From the NCBI RefSeq assembly GCF_017353515.1, contig NZ_JAFMPY010000014.1, positions 62,001-126,000 of the forward strand: a stretch of 64,000 bases of DNA, read 5' to 3'. The translations under genes and the position numbers were made by a program. Positions 38,926 through 48,477 of the stretch are shown in pieces (position 1 is the stretch's first letter; every line of letters begins with the position of its first letter). Under the pieces are notes generated by a model. It had not been told where the DNA came from. It saw only the letters and a program-made list of their open reading frames with translations, and made no database searches. Origin of the DNA: Jiella sonneratiae (GTDB lineage: Bacteria; Pseudomonadota; Alphaproteobacteria; Rhizobiales; Rhizobiaceae).

Positions 38926-40092
38926 GTGCTCGAAATGGCGACCGTCCGCTATCCGATCGGCATCCTGTTCTCCGCCACCGGCTCCTACGGCACGGTGGGG
39001 CGGACGATGCTGAACGGCGCGCTGATGGCCTGCGACGAGGTCAACCGGGACCGGTCGTCCGGCGTCGAACTCGTTCCCACCATCGTCGATCCCGCCAGCG
39101 TCCTTTCCGCCTACGCGCCGGCCGTGGAGGCGATGCTCGACGCCGGCATCCGCCACGTCGTCGGCTGCTACACCTCGTCGAGCCGCAAGGACGTCATCCC
39201 GATCTTCGAAAAGCGCGACGCCCTGCTCTGGTATCCGGCGCATTACGAGGGCTTCGAGAGCTCGGCCAACGTCGTCTATACGGGCACGGCGCCCAACCAC
39301 CACATGTCGCCGCTGGTCGACTATCTCGTGTCGCGCTTCGGCAGGAAGGCGTTCTGCGTCGGCTCGAACTACATCTGGGGCTGGGAGAGCAACCGGGTGC
39401 TGCGCGAGGACGTCACGCAGCGCGGCGGCAAGGTCCTGGCGGAGCGCTATTTCGCGGTCGGCGAGACCGACTTTTCCGCCATCATCGAAGCGATCTTCGA
39501 GGCGAACCCGGACTTCGTCTTCAACGCGTTGATCGGCCAGTCCGCCTACGCCTTCTTCCGCCAGTTCCGCCAGGCCTGCCTTTCCCGCGGCATCGATCAG
39601 AAGACCCGCTTTCCCATCGCGAGCTGCAATCTGTCCGAGCCGGAACTTGCCGAGATCGGCCCGGGGGCGGTCGACGGGCACCTGTCCTCCAGCGTCTATT
39701 TCGCCACGATCGCGACGCCGGTGAACCGCGCCTTCGTCGCCGGCTACCAGCGGAGCTTTCCGGACGGACCGACGGTTTCGGCCGAGGCGGAAGCCGCCTA
39801 CATCGCCGTCCGCTTCCTCGCCAAGGCGCTGCGCGACGCCGGCGGCGGCGACCTCGCCGCGGTCAAGGCGGCGCTCGCCGGCCAGTCGCTCGAGGCGCCG
39901 CAGGGCCGGGTGACGATCGATCCCGAGACGATGCACTGCTATCTCACGCCGCGCATCGGCCGCTCCCGGGCCGACGGCCAGTTCGACATCCTCGTCGAGG
40001 CGGAACGTCCGGTTCGCCCCGACCCCTATCTGGTGCATGCCGCCGCGCCGCTCGAAGTCGTGGCGCAGCGGCCGATGCTGAGGGTGGTGTGA
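38926..40092 (+). CDS. amiC: AmiC-like cytoplasmic amide sensor
   Basis: This 388-residue periplasmic-binding-fold protein lacks a signal peptide, so it should work in the cytoplasm, as AmiC of Pseudomonas does when it sequesters AmiR until an amide binds. It shares VVGCYTSSSRKDVIPIFEKRDALLWYPAHYEGFESSANVVYTG with UrtA-type proteins. GTG 38926 and ATG 38935 are both possible starts. Its stop overlaps the amiR start (TGATG), typical of a coupled sensor-regulator pair. Confidence 0.88.
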   Translation: MLEMATVRYPIGILFSATGSYGTVGRTMLNGALMACDEVNRDRSSGVELVPTIVDPASVLSAYAPAVEAMLDAGIRHVVGCYTSSSRKDVIPIFEKRDALLWYPAHYEGFESSANVVYTGTAPNHHMSPLVDYLVSRFGRKAFCVGSNYIWGWESNRVLREDVTQRGGKVLAERYFAVGETDFSAIIEAIFEANPDFVFNALIGQSAYAFFRQFRQACLSRGIDQKTRFPIASCNLSEPELAEIGPGAVDGHLSSSVYFATIATPVNRAFVAGYQRSFPDGPTVSAEAEAAYIAVRFLAKALRDAGGGDLAAVKAALAGQSLEAPQGRVTIDPETMHCYLTPRIGRSRADGQFDILVEAERPVRPDPYLVHAAAPLEVVAQRPMLRVV

Positions 40093-40751
40093 TGGTGCCG
40101 GGCCGCTTCGTCCAGAACTTCAGCCATCGACGCGCCATCCTCGTCTCCAACGACGACCGGGCGATCGCCACGTTGACCGCGACGCTCGGCCGGCTCGGCC
40201 TCACCGTCAGCCACCGCCCGACCAAAGACGAGGCGGCCGACCTGTCGCAGGAACCGCTGCAGGCGGCGGAGGTCGTGCTCTTCGTCGACGGCGATCTGGC
40301 GCGGGCGCCGGTCCTGCCGCTTTCCGACGGGTCCGGCCCGATGCCGCGCGTGCCGGTGGTCGGGCTGGTCGGCGTCGAGGCGCCGAGCCGCCTGCGCGCG
40401 CTGATGCAGACCGGAGCGACGGCCTTTCTCGCCAAGCCCGTCTATGCCGGCTCGGTGTTCTCGGCCCTTTACCTCGCGGTCAACGAACACGCGGCCAAGG
40501 CGGATCAACTCGCCGCGATCGGTGCGCACGAGACGCGCCGGCGCCAGCGCCGCTTCGTCATCAAGGCGGTGCTGAAGCTGATGCGCGAGCGCGGCCTCGA
40601 CGACGACGACGCGGCCTTCGCGATCCTGCGCCGGGAAAGCATGCAGGCGCGCCTCAGCATCGAAGCCTACTGCCAGTTCGTCGTGCAACGGAGCGCGGCG
40701 CTGTCCGAGAGCGGAGCCGACGGCCCTTTGATGAGCCGGTCCGCGGAATAA
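40092..40751 (+). CDS. amiR: AmiR-like antitermination regulator (ANTAR)
   Basis: This 219-residue protein has a receiver-like N-terminal domain lacking a standard phospho-acceptor (residues about 14-135), then a coiled stretch and a C-terminal ANTAR domain (RRFVIKAVLKLMRERGLDDDDAAFAILRRESMQARLSIEAYCQFVV). ANTAR proteins bind paired RNA hairpins and prevent termination. AmiC is expected to hold it inactive without inducer. The targeted leader is probably upstream of amiC, since the next gene starts 18 bp after amiR. Confidence 0.9.
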   Translation: MVPGRFVQNFSHRRAILVSNDDRAIATLTATLGRLGLTVSHRPTKDEAADLSQEPLQAAEVVLFVDGDLARAPVLPLSDGSGPMPRVPVVGLVGVEAPSRLRALMQTGATAFLAKPVYAGSVFSALYLAVNEHAAKADQLAAIGAHETRRRQRRFVIKAVLKLMRERGLDDDDAAFAILRRESMQARLSIEAYCQFVVQRSAALSESGADGPLMSRSAE

Positions 40752-40769
40752 CCCGAAACGGAGACGATC

Positions 40770-42011
40770 ATGCAAGACAGAGCATCAGGCGTCCTTGCGG
40801 CGCTAGGGACCCTATTGCTTCTTTCCGGGGCGGCGATCGCCGAGGAGAAGGGGCCGATCAAGATGGGCGTCCTCGAAGACCAGTCCGGCGACTTCGCCGT
40901 CGCGACCATCGGCAAGGTCCACGGCATCCAGCTCGCGGCCGACGAGATCAACGCCGCCGGCGGGATCGACGGGCGCAAGCTCGAGCTCGACATCTACGAC
41001 ACCCAGTCGGACAACCGCCGCTATCAGGAGTTCATGCGCCGCGTCCTGCAGCGCGATAAGGTCGACGTCGTCTTCGCCGGCTTCTCCTCGGCCTCGCGCG
41101 AGGCCTACCGGCCGATCGTCGACCAGTTCAAGGGCCTCGCCTTCTACAACAACCAGTATGAAGGCGGCGTCTGCGACGCCAACATGATCGTCACCGGCGC
41201 CGTGCCCGAACAGCAGTTCTCGACGCTGATCCCCTACATGATGGAGAAGTTCGGCAAGAACGTCTATACGATCGCCGCCGACTACAATTTCGGCCAGATC
41301 TCGGCCGAATGGGTGCGCGACATCGTCAAGGAGAACGGCGGCACGATGGCCGGCGAGGAGTTCATCCCGCTCGGCGTCTCGCAGTTCTCGCAGACCATCC
41401 AGAACATCCAGAAGGCCAAGCCCGACTTCCTGGTGACGCTGCTCGTCGGCACCGCGCAGGCCTCCTATTACGAACAGGCGGTCTCGGCCAACCTCCACGT
41501 CCCGATGGCCTCTTCGGTCAATGTCGGCCAGGGCTACGAGCACAAGCGCTTCAAGCCGCCGTCGCTCGCCAACATGTACGTCACGACGAACTGGATCGAG
41601 GAGGTCGACAATCCGGCCTCGAAGGCCTTCGTCGAGAAGTGGCACAAGAAGTTCCCGGACGAGCCCTACATCAACCAGGAAGCCGAGAACTCCTACATCG
41701 CCGTCTATCTCTACAAGCAGATGGTCGAGCGCGCCCACTCCACCGACCATGACGCGATCCGCAAGGTGATCGCAGAGGGCGACGTCTGCATGGACGCGCC
41801 GGAAGGCCATGTCTGCATCGACCCGAAGAGCCAGCACATGTCGCACACGATCTATCTGGCGAAGGTCAACGAGGACCACTCGATCTCCTTCCCGAAGGTC
41901 TGGGACGACATCAAGCCCTACTGGCTCGGCGAGGTCGGCTGCGACCTGACCAAGGAGAATCCGGAAGCCCAGTACACGCCTTCCGACAACCCGAAGAAGT
42001 CGGGCGGCTGA
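40770..42011 (+). CDS. Amide/urea-type ABC transporter substrate-binding protein
   Basis: This 413-residue periplasmic protein has a signal peptide ending AIA-EE. The mature part (IKMGVLEDQSGDFAVATIGKVHGIQLAADEINAAGGIDGRKLEL and FAGFSSASREAYRPIVDQFKGLAFYNNQYEGGVCDANMIVTG) matches family-5 amide/urea/branched-chain binding proteins. It differs clearly from UrtA at 31886, so its ligand probably differs. It starts 18 bp after amiR, in the same operon. Confidence 0.9.
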   Translation: MQDRASGVLAALGTLLLLSGAAIAEEKGPIKMGVLEDQSGDFAVATIGKVHGIQLAADEINAAGGIDGRKLELDIYDTQSDNRRYQEFMRRVLQRDKVDVVFAGFSSASREAYRPIVDQFKGLAFYNNQYEGGVCDANMIVTGAVPEQQFSTLIPYMMEKFGKNVYTIAADYNFGQISAEWVRDIVKENGGTMAGEEFIPLGVSQFSQTIQNIQKAKPDFLVTLLVGTAQASYYEQAVSANLHVPMASSVNVGQGYEHKRFKPPSLANMYVTTNWIEEVDNPASKAFVEKWHKKFPDEPYINQEAENSYIAVYLYKQMVERAHSTDHDAIRKVIAEGDVCMDAPEGHVCIDPKSQHMSHTIYLAKVNEDHSISFPKVWDDIKPYWLGEVGCDLTKENPEAQYTPSDNPKKSGG

Positions 42012-42077
42012 TCCGCGGCCGGATGCGGGGCGTGATCGTCCCGCATCCGGCCTCCGGCAATGCGATCGGGGTGCGGC

Positions 42078-42950
42078 ATGGATTTCCTGAGCAGTCTCTT
42101 TTCCTTCGCCTATCAGGCCGGCGACGCCTTCGCCTTCCTCGTCCTGTCGGCCTGCGGCCTCGCGGTGATCTTCGGCATGATGGGGGTCATCAATCTCGCC
42201 CATGGCGAGTTCATCCTGTGCGGCGCCTACGTCTCGACCAGCGCCACCCATCTCGGCGTGCCGCTGCCGGTCTCCATCCTTCTCGGAACCCTCGTCGCCG
42301 GCGCCGTCGGCATGCTGCTCGAACGCGCGATCATCCGGCATCTCTACGACCGGCCGCTCGACACGATCGTCGTCACCTGGGGCGTCTCGATGATCGCCAC
42401 CCAGGGCACCCTCATCCTGCTCGGCTCCACCATGCAGGGCACCGGCACGCCTTTCGGCAGCATCGAGGTCGGCGGCTACGGCTATTCCGTCTACCGCCTG
42501 GTGCTGATGGCGGCGGCGGTCGCGACGCTCGCCGTGCTGTGGCTGATCTTCACCCGCACGCGCTTCGGCATCCTCGCCCGGGCGACCATCCAGGTGCCGC
42601 ACATCGCCGAGGCGCTCGGCGTCAACACCTCGCTGGTCTACAGCCTGACCTTCGGCCTCGGCGCGGGGCTCGCGGGCCTGTGCGGCGGGCTCTACGCGCC
42701 GACCATGACGCTCGTCCCGACCATGGGATCGGCCTTCGTGGTCGAGGCCTTCGTCACCGTCGTGGTCGGCGGCGCAGACATCTTTCTCGGAACCGCCCCG
42801 GCGGCCGCCATCCTCGCCGTCGTCAAGGCGGCGCTCACCTCGTGGGAGGGACAGCTCGCCGGCCAGATCGGCCTTCTGGTCGCCGTCATCATCGTCATCC
42901 GCGTCCTGCCGCGCGGGCTGACCGGCTTCATCCTGCGTGAAAGGGCCTGA
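42078..42950 (+). CDS. Branched-chain/urea-type ABC permease (LivH group)
   Basis: This 290-residue membrane protein has the marker VIFGMMGVINLAHGEFILCGAYVST and the late VVGGADIFLGTAPAAAILAVVKAAL. ATG 42078 immediately precedes the first helix. It is the first permease of the second amide importer. Confidence 0.92.
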   Translation: MDFLSSLFSFAYQAGDAFAFLVLSACGLAVIFGMMGVINLAHGEFILCGAYVSTSATHLGVPLPVSILLGTLVAGAVGMLLERAIIRHLYDRPLDTIVVTWGVSMIATQGTLILLGSTMQGTGTPFGSIEVGGYGYSVYRLVLMAAAVATLAVLWLIFTRTRFGILARATIQVPHIAEALGVNTSLVYSLTFGLGAGLAGLCGGLYAPTMTLVPTMGSAFVVEAFVTVVVGGADIFLGTAPAAAILAVVKAALTSWEGQLAGQIGLLVAVIIVIRVLPRGLTGFILRERA

Positions 42951-42951
42951 C

Positions 42952-44028
42952 GTGCCGTCGCATTCCTCCCTCGGCTCGGCGCTGCGGCTGCTCGAAGGGC
43001 CGCAGACCCTCGGCAAGGGCCCGGCCTTCTGGTCCGGCTTCGTCGTCGTCCTGGCGCTTGCCTGCATCTATCCGCTGTTCGCCGACGGCTACGACGTCGG
43101 CAACAACGTCTACTTCTTCAACTGGGCCTTCATGGCGCTGGGCCTCAGCCTGATCTGGGGCTATGGCGGCGCCCTCTCCTTCGGCCAGACCGCCTTCTTC
43201 GGGGTCGCCGGCTATGCCTACGGCGTCCTGACGATCAATTTCGGCGACGCCTACGGCTTCACCTTCGTCTCGCTCGTTCTCGCAACGCTCATCGCGGCGC
43301 TGTTCGCCGCCGTCCTCGGCTACTTCCTGTTCTTCGGCCGCATCAGCGGCGTCTTCCTCGGCATCGTGACCCTGTCGGTGACGCTGGTCCTCGAACGCTT
43401 CATGTCGCAGACCGCCGGGCCGGAATGGCACATCGGATCGGCGCGGCTGAACGGCTTCAACGGCATGGGCAACATGCCCTCGCTGACGATCCCCTGGCCG
43501 GGCGGCGACGTCGTGCTCTATCCCGACGTGCCGCTCTACTATCTGACGCTGGCGCTGCTCGTCCTCGTCTATCTCGCCCTGCGCATGGTGGTGAACTCGC
43601 GCTTCGGCAACGTGCTGGTGGCGATCCGCGAGAACCCGCAGCGCGCCGAGATGCTCGGCTACGACATCCGCAGGTACCAGCTCGGCGGCTTCGTCGTCGG
43701 CTCGGCGCTGGCCGGCCTCTCGGGCGTCCTCTACACGGCCTGGGGCAACTACATCACCCCCTCCTCCATGGGCATGACGCAGGCGGCGCTGCCGATCGTC
43801 TGGGTCGCCGTGGGCGGGCGCAGCGACCTGACGACGACGCTGCTCGGCACGCTCCTCGTGCTCGCCGGCTTCCAGGCGCTGACGATCTACGGCAGCCAGT
43901 ATGCGCTGGTCGCCATGGGCTTCCTCCTCGTCGTCACCGTGCCCGCCGCCCCGTCCGGCATCATCATCGGCATCGGCTCCCTGTTCTCGCGCGGGCTGAA
44001 GCGCCGCAAGGCGCGGGAGGCGCGCTGA
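42952..44028 (+). CDS. Branched-chain/urea-type ABC permease (LivM group)
   Basis: This 358-residue membrane protein shows GYGGALSFGQTAFFGVAGYAYGVL and the late VAVGGRSDLTTTLLGTLLV. GTG 42952, one base after the previous stop and six after AAGGG, is the better start; GTG 42937 would overlap the previous gene. Its stop overlaps the next ATG (TGATG). Confidence 0.9.
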   Translation: MPSHSSLGSALRLLEGPQTLGKGPAFWSGFVVVLALACIYPLFADGYDVGNNVYFFNWAFMALGLSLIWGYGGALSFGQTAFFGVAGYAYGVLTINFGDAYGFTFVSLVLATLIAALFAAVLGYFLFFGRISGVFLGIVTLSVTLVLERFMSQTAGPEWHIGSARLNGFNGMGNMPSLTIPWPGGDVVLYPDVPLYYLTLALLVLVYLALRMVVNSRFGNVLVAIRENPQRAEMLGYDIRRYQLGGFVVGSALAGLSGVLYTAWGNYITPSSMGMTQAALPIVWVAVGGRSDLTTTLLGTLLVLAGFQALTIYGSQYALVAMGFLLVVTVPAAPSGIIIGIGSLFSRGLKRRKAREAR

Positions 44029-44747
44029 TGGCGATCCTTCAGACCCGCGGCCTCGACAAGTGGTTCGGCGGCCTGCACGTCACAGACAATGTCGACTTCT
44101 CGATGCAGCCGGGCGAGGTCCACTGCCTGATCGGGCCGAACGGCGCCGGCAAGAGCACCTTCTTCCGCCTCGTCCTCGGCGAGCATCTGCCGAACGGCGG
44201 CGCGATCCTCTACGACGGCGCCGACATCACCCGGGCGAAGTCCTATCAGCGGATCCGCCGCGGGATTTCCGTGAAGTTTCAGGTGCCCGGCATCTTCAAG
44301 GCGCTGAAGGTCCGCCAGAACCTCCAGATCGCGCTTCAGGACCATCTGAGCGGCCACTCCCTCAACGAGGAGATCGACCGGCTGCTGGAGTTCCTGAAGC
44401 TGAAGGACGCCGCAGGCCAGCTCGCCGGTTCGCTCAGCCACGGGCAGAAACAGTGGCTGGAGATCGGCATGGCAATCGCGCTGAAGCCGAAGCTCCTGCT
44501 GCTCGACGAGCCGACGGCCGGCATGACCCCGGACGAGACCCACGCCACCGGCGAGATGGTGCAGGCCCTGAACGCCGATGGCGTCAGCGTGCTCGCGGTC
44601 GAGCACGACATGGCCTTCGTGCGACAGATCGCGCAGCGCGTCACGGTGCTCCACTTCGGCCGGGTCTTCGCGCAGGGCACGATCGACGAGATCGTCGCCG
44701 ACGAGCGCGTCGCGGCGATCTATCTGGGCGAGACCGGCCATGCGTAG
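44028..44747 (+). CDS. Urea/amide-type ABC ATPase (UrtD-like)
   Basis: This 239-residue ATPase has Walker A GPNGAGKST, the signature LSHGQKQWLEIGM and Walker B LLLDEPTAGMT. The LSHGQKQW form places it with UrtD. It is translationally coupled to both neighbours, overlapping the next gene by eight bases. Confidence 0.93.
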   Translation: MAILQTRGLDKWFGGLHVTDNVDFSMQPGEVHCLIGPNGAGKSTFFRLVLGEHLPNGGAILYDGADITRAKSYQRIRRGISVKFQVPGIFKALKVRQNLQIALQDHLSGHSLNEEIDRLLEFLKLKDAAGQLAGSLSHGQKQWLEIGMAIALKPKLLLLDEPTAGMTPDETHATGEMVQALNADGVSVLAVEHDMAFVRQIAQRVTVLHFGRVFAQGTIDEIVADERVAAIYLGETGHA

Positions 44748-45468
44748 GGAAGTTCTCCTGGAAACCATCGGCCTGTGGTCCGGCTATGGCGGCAAGCCGG
44801 TTCTGCAGGGCGTCGACCTCGACATCCTCGAGGGCCAGATCGTCGCCGTGATCGGGCGCAACGGCGTCGGCAAGTCGACGCTGATGAAGAGCCTGATCGG
44901 TCTCCTGCCCTGCGACCGCGGCTCGGTGCTGTTCAGGGGCGAGACGCTGGACGCCGTCCCCGCGCATCGCCGCGCCCGGCTCGGCATCGGCTACGTGCCG
45001 CAGGGGCGCGACGTGTTCCCGCGCATGAGCGTCGCCGAAAACCTTCTGGTCGGCCGCTCGATCGACGCCGGGGGGCGCGGCGAGACCAGCGTCGCGGAGC
45101 GGCTCGAGCAGGTCTACGGCTATTTCCCGATCCTGAAGGAGCGCCGCAACCAGCGCGCCGGCACGCTCTCCGGCGGCCAGCAGCAGCAGCTGGCGATCGG
45201 CCGCGTGCTGATCGGCGCGCCGTCGCTGATCCTCCTCGACGAGCCGTCCGAGGGCATCCAGCCGAACATCGTCCAGGACATCGCGCGGATCATGGTGGAA
45301 CTGAACGAGAAGACCGGCATCACCGTCGTCTTCGTGGAGCAGAACCTCGACATGATCCGCGCCATGGCGCAGCGCTGCTACGTCATGGACAAGGGACGGA
45401 TCACCGCCGAGATCGGCGCCGACGTTCTGGAGGACCGCGATGCGGTGCGGCGCTACCTTGCGGTCTGA
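44740..45468 (+). CDS. Urea/amide-type ABC ATPase (UrtE-like)
   Basis: This 242-residue ATPase has Walker A GRNGVGKST, the signature LSGGQQQQLAIGRVL and Walker B LILLDEPSEGI, as in UrtE. It completes the five-gene importer of the second amide unit. Confidence 0.93.
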   Translation: MRREVLLETIGLWSGYGGKPVLQGVDLDILEGQIVAVIGRNGVGKSTLMKSLIGLLPCDRGSVLFRGETLDAVPAHRRARLGIGYVPQGRDVFPRMSVAENLLVGRSIDAGGRGETSVAERLEQVYGYFPILKERRNQRAGTLSGGQQQQLAIGRVLIGAPSLILLDEPSEGIQPNIVQDIARIMVELNEKTGITVVFVEQNLDMIRAMAQRCYVMDKGRITAEIGADVLEDRDAVRRYLAV

Positions 45469-45552
45469 CCCGCCGGTCGGCCGTCCGACCGCGGGCGCCC
45501 GACGGCGATCCGCCGCGCTCGACGACAACTCAAGCCTGAAGAGGAAACACCC

Positions 45553-46551
45553 GTGAGCTGGTTCGACGATTCCATCATGGCCCGCAAGGGCGTCGCCAAG
45601 GGCCAAGCCGGCGCGACGCATTCGATCACCGAGGCGAGCCAGGGCAAGTATCACTACGTCTACGGCGCCTATGTGGAGCCGGTGCTGACGATCGATCCCG
45701 GCGCCGTCGTCTCGGCCGAGACCCACGACGCCTTCGAGGGGGCGATCAAGGCCGAGACCGACAAGCCGAGCGAGATCCTCAACTTCCCCTATCTGAACCC
45801 GCAAAACGGGCCGATCTGGGTCAACGGCGCGGAAAAGGGCGACTGCCTGGCGGTCTATATCGAGAGCGTCGTCCCGCGCGGGCCGCAGCCGCGCGGCACC
45901 ACGGTGATCATGCCGGAATTCGGCGGCCTGGTGCCGACCGCCGACACCGCGATGCTGACCACGCCCCTGCCGGAGCGGGTCAAGAAGCTGGAGATCACCG
46001 CGGAGAAGGGCACGGTCTGGAACGACAGGATCACCCTGCCCTACGAGCCGTTCATCGGCACGATCGGCACGGCGCCGGAGATCGAGGCGATCTCCTCGCT
46101 GGTCCCGGACTACTACGGCGGCAACATGGACCTGCCCGACGTCGCGCCGGGCGCGGTGATCTATCTGCCGGTCAACACCGAAGGCGCCTATCTCTACGTC
46201 GGGGACTGCCACGCCGCGCAAGGGGACGGCGAGCTCTGCGGCGTCGCCATCGAGCATCCGACCGTGACGACCCTGCGCGTCGACCTGATCAAGGGCTGGA
46301 CGATCAGGACGCCGCGGCTCGAGAACGAGAAATTCTACATGACCATCGGCTCGGCCCGGCCGATGGAGGATGCCGCAAGGGGCGCCTATCGCGAGCTGAT
46401 CCGCTGGATGGCCAGGGACTTCGGCTTCGAGGAGATCGACGCCTACATGCTGCTCACCCAGTGCGGACGGATCCGGCTCGGCAACATGGTCGACCCGAAA
46501 TACACCGTCGGCGCATCTATCCTGAAGTCGATCTCGGGGATTGCCCGCTGA
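45553..46551 (+). CDS. Acetamidase/formamidase family amidohydrolase
   Basis: This 332-residue enzyme belongs to the FmdA_AmdA fold, the shorter acetamidase-type branch. Family stretches are GAYVEPVLTIDPGAVVSAETHDAFEG, NPQNGPIWVNGAEKGDCLAVYIESV, MDLPDVAPGAVIYLPVNTEGAYLYVGDCHAAQGDGELCG. It is expected to release ammonia from a short amide. It is only 332 residues against 409 for the formamidase at 26801, so the substrate may differ. It starts at GTG 45553, after GAAGAGGAAA. Confidence 0.9.
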   Translation: MSWFDDSIMARKGVAKGQAGATHSITEASQGKYHYVYGAYVEPVLTIDPGAVVSAETHDAFEGAIKAETDKPSEILNFPYLNPQNGPIWVNGAEKGDCLAVYIESVVPRGPQPRGTTVIMPEFGGLVPTADTAMLTTPLPERVKKLEITAEKGTVWNDRITLPYEPFIGTIGTAPEIEAISSLVPDYYGGNMDLPDVAPGAVIYLPVNTEGAYLYVGDCHAAQGDGELCGVAIEHPTVTTLRVDLIKGWTIRTPRLENEKFYMTIGSARPMEDAARGAYRELIRWMARDFGFEEIDAYMLLTQCGRIRLGNMVDPKYTVGASILKSISGIAR

Positions 46552-46651
46552 CCGTCCGCCGGGCGGTTTGCGGATCGCCCGGCCCGTCCATCCAAACGTT
46601 TCCGGCGTCTCGCCCCGGCGAGCGACAGGAAAGGCTTTGCCGGAGTTCGCG

Positions 46652-48388
46652 ATGACCGCTCCCTTCACCGCCGCCGCCGTCCAGTTCGAGCCGGTCATGG
46701 GCGACAAGCCGCGCAACGTCGAGGCGCTGGCGCGGCTGGTCGAGGAAGCCGCCGATGCCGGCGCGAGGCTGATCGTCACCCCGGAGATGGGAACGACCGG
46801 CTATTGCTGGTACGACCGCGCCGAGGTCGCACCTCACGTCGAACGGGTGCCCGGCCCGACCACCGACCGCTTCGCCGAGATCGCCGGGCGCCGAGACTGC
46901 CACATCGTCATCGGCATGCCGGAGATCGACGACACGACCGGCCTTTACTACAACAGCGCCGTGCTGATCGGCCCGGACGGCGTCCTCGGCACCCACCGCA
47001 AGACCCATCCCTACATTTCCGAGCCGAAATGGGCCGCCAACGGCGATCACGGCCACCAGGTTTTCGAGACGCCGCTCGGCCGGATCGCGCTCCTCATCTG
47101 CATGGACATCCACTTCGTCGAGACCGCGCGCCTCGTCGCGCTCGCCGGAGCGGACGTCATCTGCCACATCTCCAACTGGCTGGCCGAGCGCACGCCCGCC
47201 CCCTACTGGATCCAGCGCGCCGAGGAGAACGGCTGCTATCTCGTCGAGAGCAACCGCTGGGGCCTCGAACGCGGCGTCCAGTTCTCCGGCGGCAGCTGCA
47301 TCCTCGGGCCGGGAGCCGAGACGCTGGCAGTGATCGACGGCGGCGACGGGGTGATCACCGCGACGATCGATCCGGAGCGGGCCCGCACGCGCCGCGTCGG
47401 CGGCGAGAAGGTCTTCGAGCAGCGCCGGCCGGACCTCTACAAGGAGCTCGCCACCAACACCTTTACCTGGAATCCCGGCGACTTCTTCTCCCTCTACGGT
47501 CACCAGCCGCTGCCGAAGGGCCGAAAGGCCAGGGTCGCCGTCGCCGAATTTTCCCCCGCCCCCGAAATCGCGGCCAATCTTCAGACGATTGCCGGCCTCG
47601 CCGAACGGGCGAGGGACGCGGGCGCCGAGCTTCTCGTCCTGCCGGAACGGGCGCTGACCGGCCTTGCCGATCCCGCCGAGACGGCGGTGCCGTTCGCCGG
47701 CGAAGACCTCGCCCGCCTCGCAACGCTCGCGGCGTCACTCGATCTGTTCATCGTCGCGGGCTATGCGGAGCGGGCGGGCGGATGCCTTTACAACAGCGCG
47801 GCGCTCGCCGGGCCGGGCGGCCTTCTCGGCAATTACCGCCAGCTGCATCGGGCGGCATCCGACCAGGGCTGGGCGAGCCCCGGCGAGGACTGGGGGGTGT
47901 TCGACCTGCCCTTCGGCAGGCTCGGCGTTCTGATCGGTCACGACGCGGCCTTTCCGGAGGCCGGCCGCGTGCTCGCTCTGAAGGGCTGCGACGTCATCGC
48001 CTGTCCGGCGGCCGTCCACGGACGCTTCTGGCGCGACCATGCCGGCACCGCCGTCGCCCAGCCGGCCCCCATCCCCACCGGCGCGGATCCCCACCACTAT
48101 CATCCGTTCCGGGTGCGGGCCGGCGAGAACAACTGCTATCTCGCCTTCGCCAACGTCTTTGATCCGGCAAAGGGATATGCCGGCGTCAGCGGGGTCTTCG
48201 GGCCGGACACCTTCCTCTTCCCGCGGCAGGAAGCCATCGTCTCGGGCAACGACGCGCTGGCGGTCGCCGAAATCGATACCAGCTCGCTCGGCGGCGCCTA
48301 TCCCACCCATGTCGTCAGGCGCAAGGACCTCGTCCTGATGCGCCAGCCGCATCAATACGTCCCGCTGGTCGCGACGGCGCCGGCCTGA
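46652..48388 (+). CDS. Tandem nitrilase-family protein with a degenerate second domain
   Basis: This 578-residue protein has two carbon-nitrogen hydrolase domains. The first (about residues 1-285) has the intact triad E45 (TPEMGTTGY), K117 (HRKTHPY) and C150 (LLICMDIHF), so it should hydrolyse an amide, nitrile or carbamoyl compound. The second (about 288-570) keeps E332 (LPERALTGL) but has Q397 for the Lys (YRQLH) and G429 for the Cys (LIGHDAAFPE), so it is probably inactive and structural or regulatory. ATG 46652 begins the first domain. It ends the second amide operon, 100 bp after the amidase. Confidence 0.88.
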   Translation: MTAPFTAAAVQFEPVMGDKPRNVEALARLVEEAADAGARLIVTPEMGTTGYCWYDRAEVAPHVERVPGPTTDRFAEIAGRRDCHIVIGMPEIDDTTGLYYNSAVLIGPDGVLGTHRKTHPYISEPKWAANGDHGHQVFETPLGRIALLICMDIHFVETARLVALAGADVICHISNWLAERTPAPYWIQRAEENGCYLVESNRWGLERGVQFSGGSCILGPGAETLAVIDGGDGVITATIDPERARTRRVGGEKVFEQRRPDLYKELATNTFTWNPGDFFSLYGHQPLPKGRKARVAVAEFSPAPEIAANLQTIAGLAERARDAGAELLVLPERALTGLADPAETAVPFAGEDLARLATLAASLDLFIVAGYAERAGGCLYNSAALAGPGGLLGNYRQLHRAASDQGWASPGEDWGVFDLPFGRLGVLIGHDAAFPEAGRVLALKGCDVIACPAAVHGRFWRDHAGTAVAQPAPIPTGADPHHYHPFRVRAGENNCYLAFANVFDPAKGYAGVSGVFGPDTFLFPRQEAIVSGNDALAVAEIDTSSLGGAYPTHVVRRKDLVLMRQPHQYVPLVATAPA

Positions 48389-48426
48389 TGTCGGAATCCG
48401 TTCCCGGAAACCGCGATGCGCAGACC

Positions 48427-48469
<43 letters not shown>

Positions 48470-48477
48470 GTCCTTTT

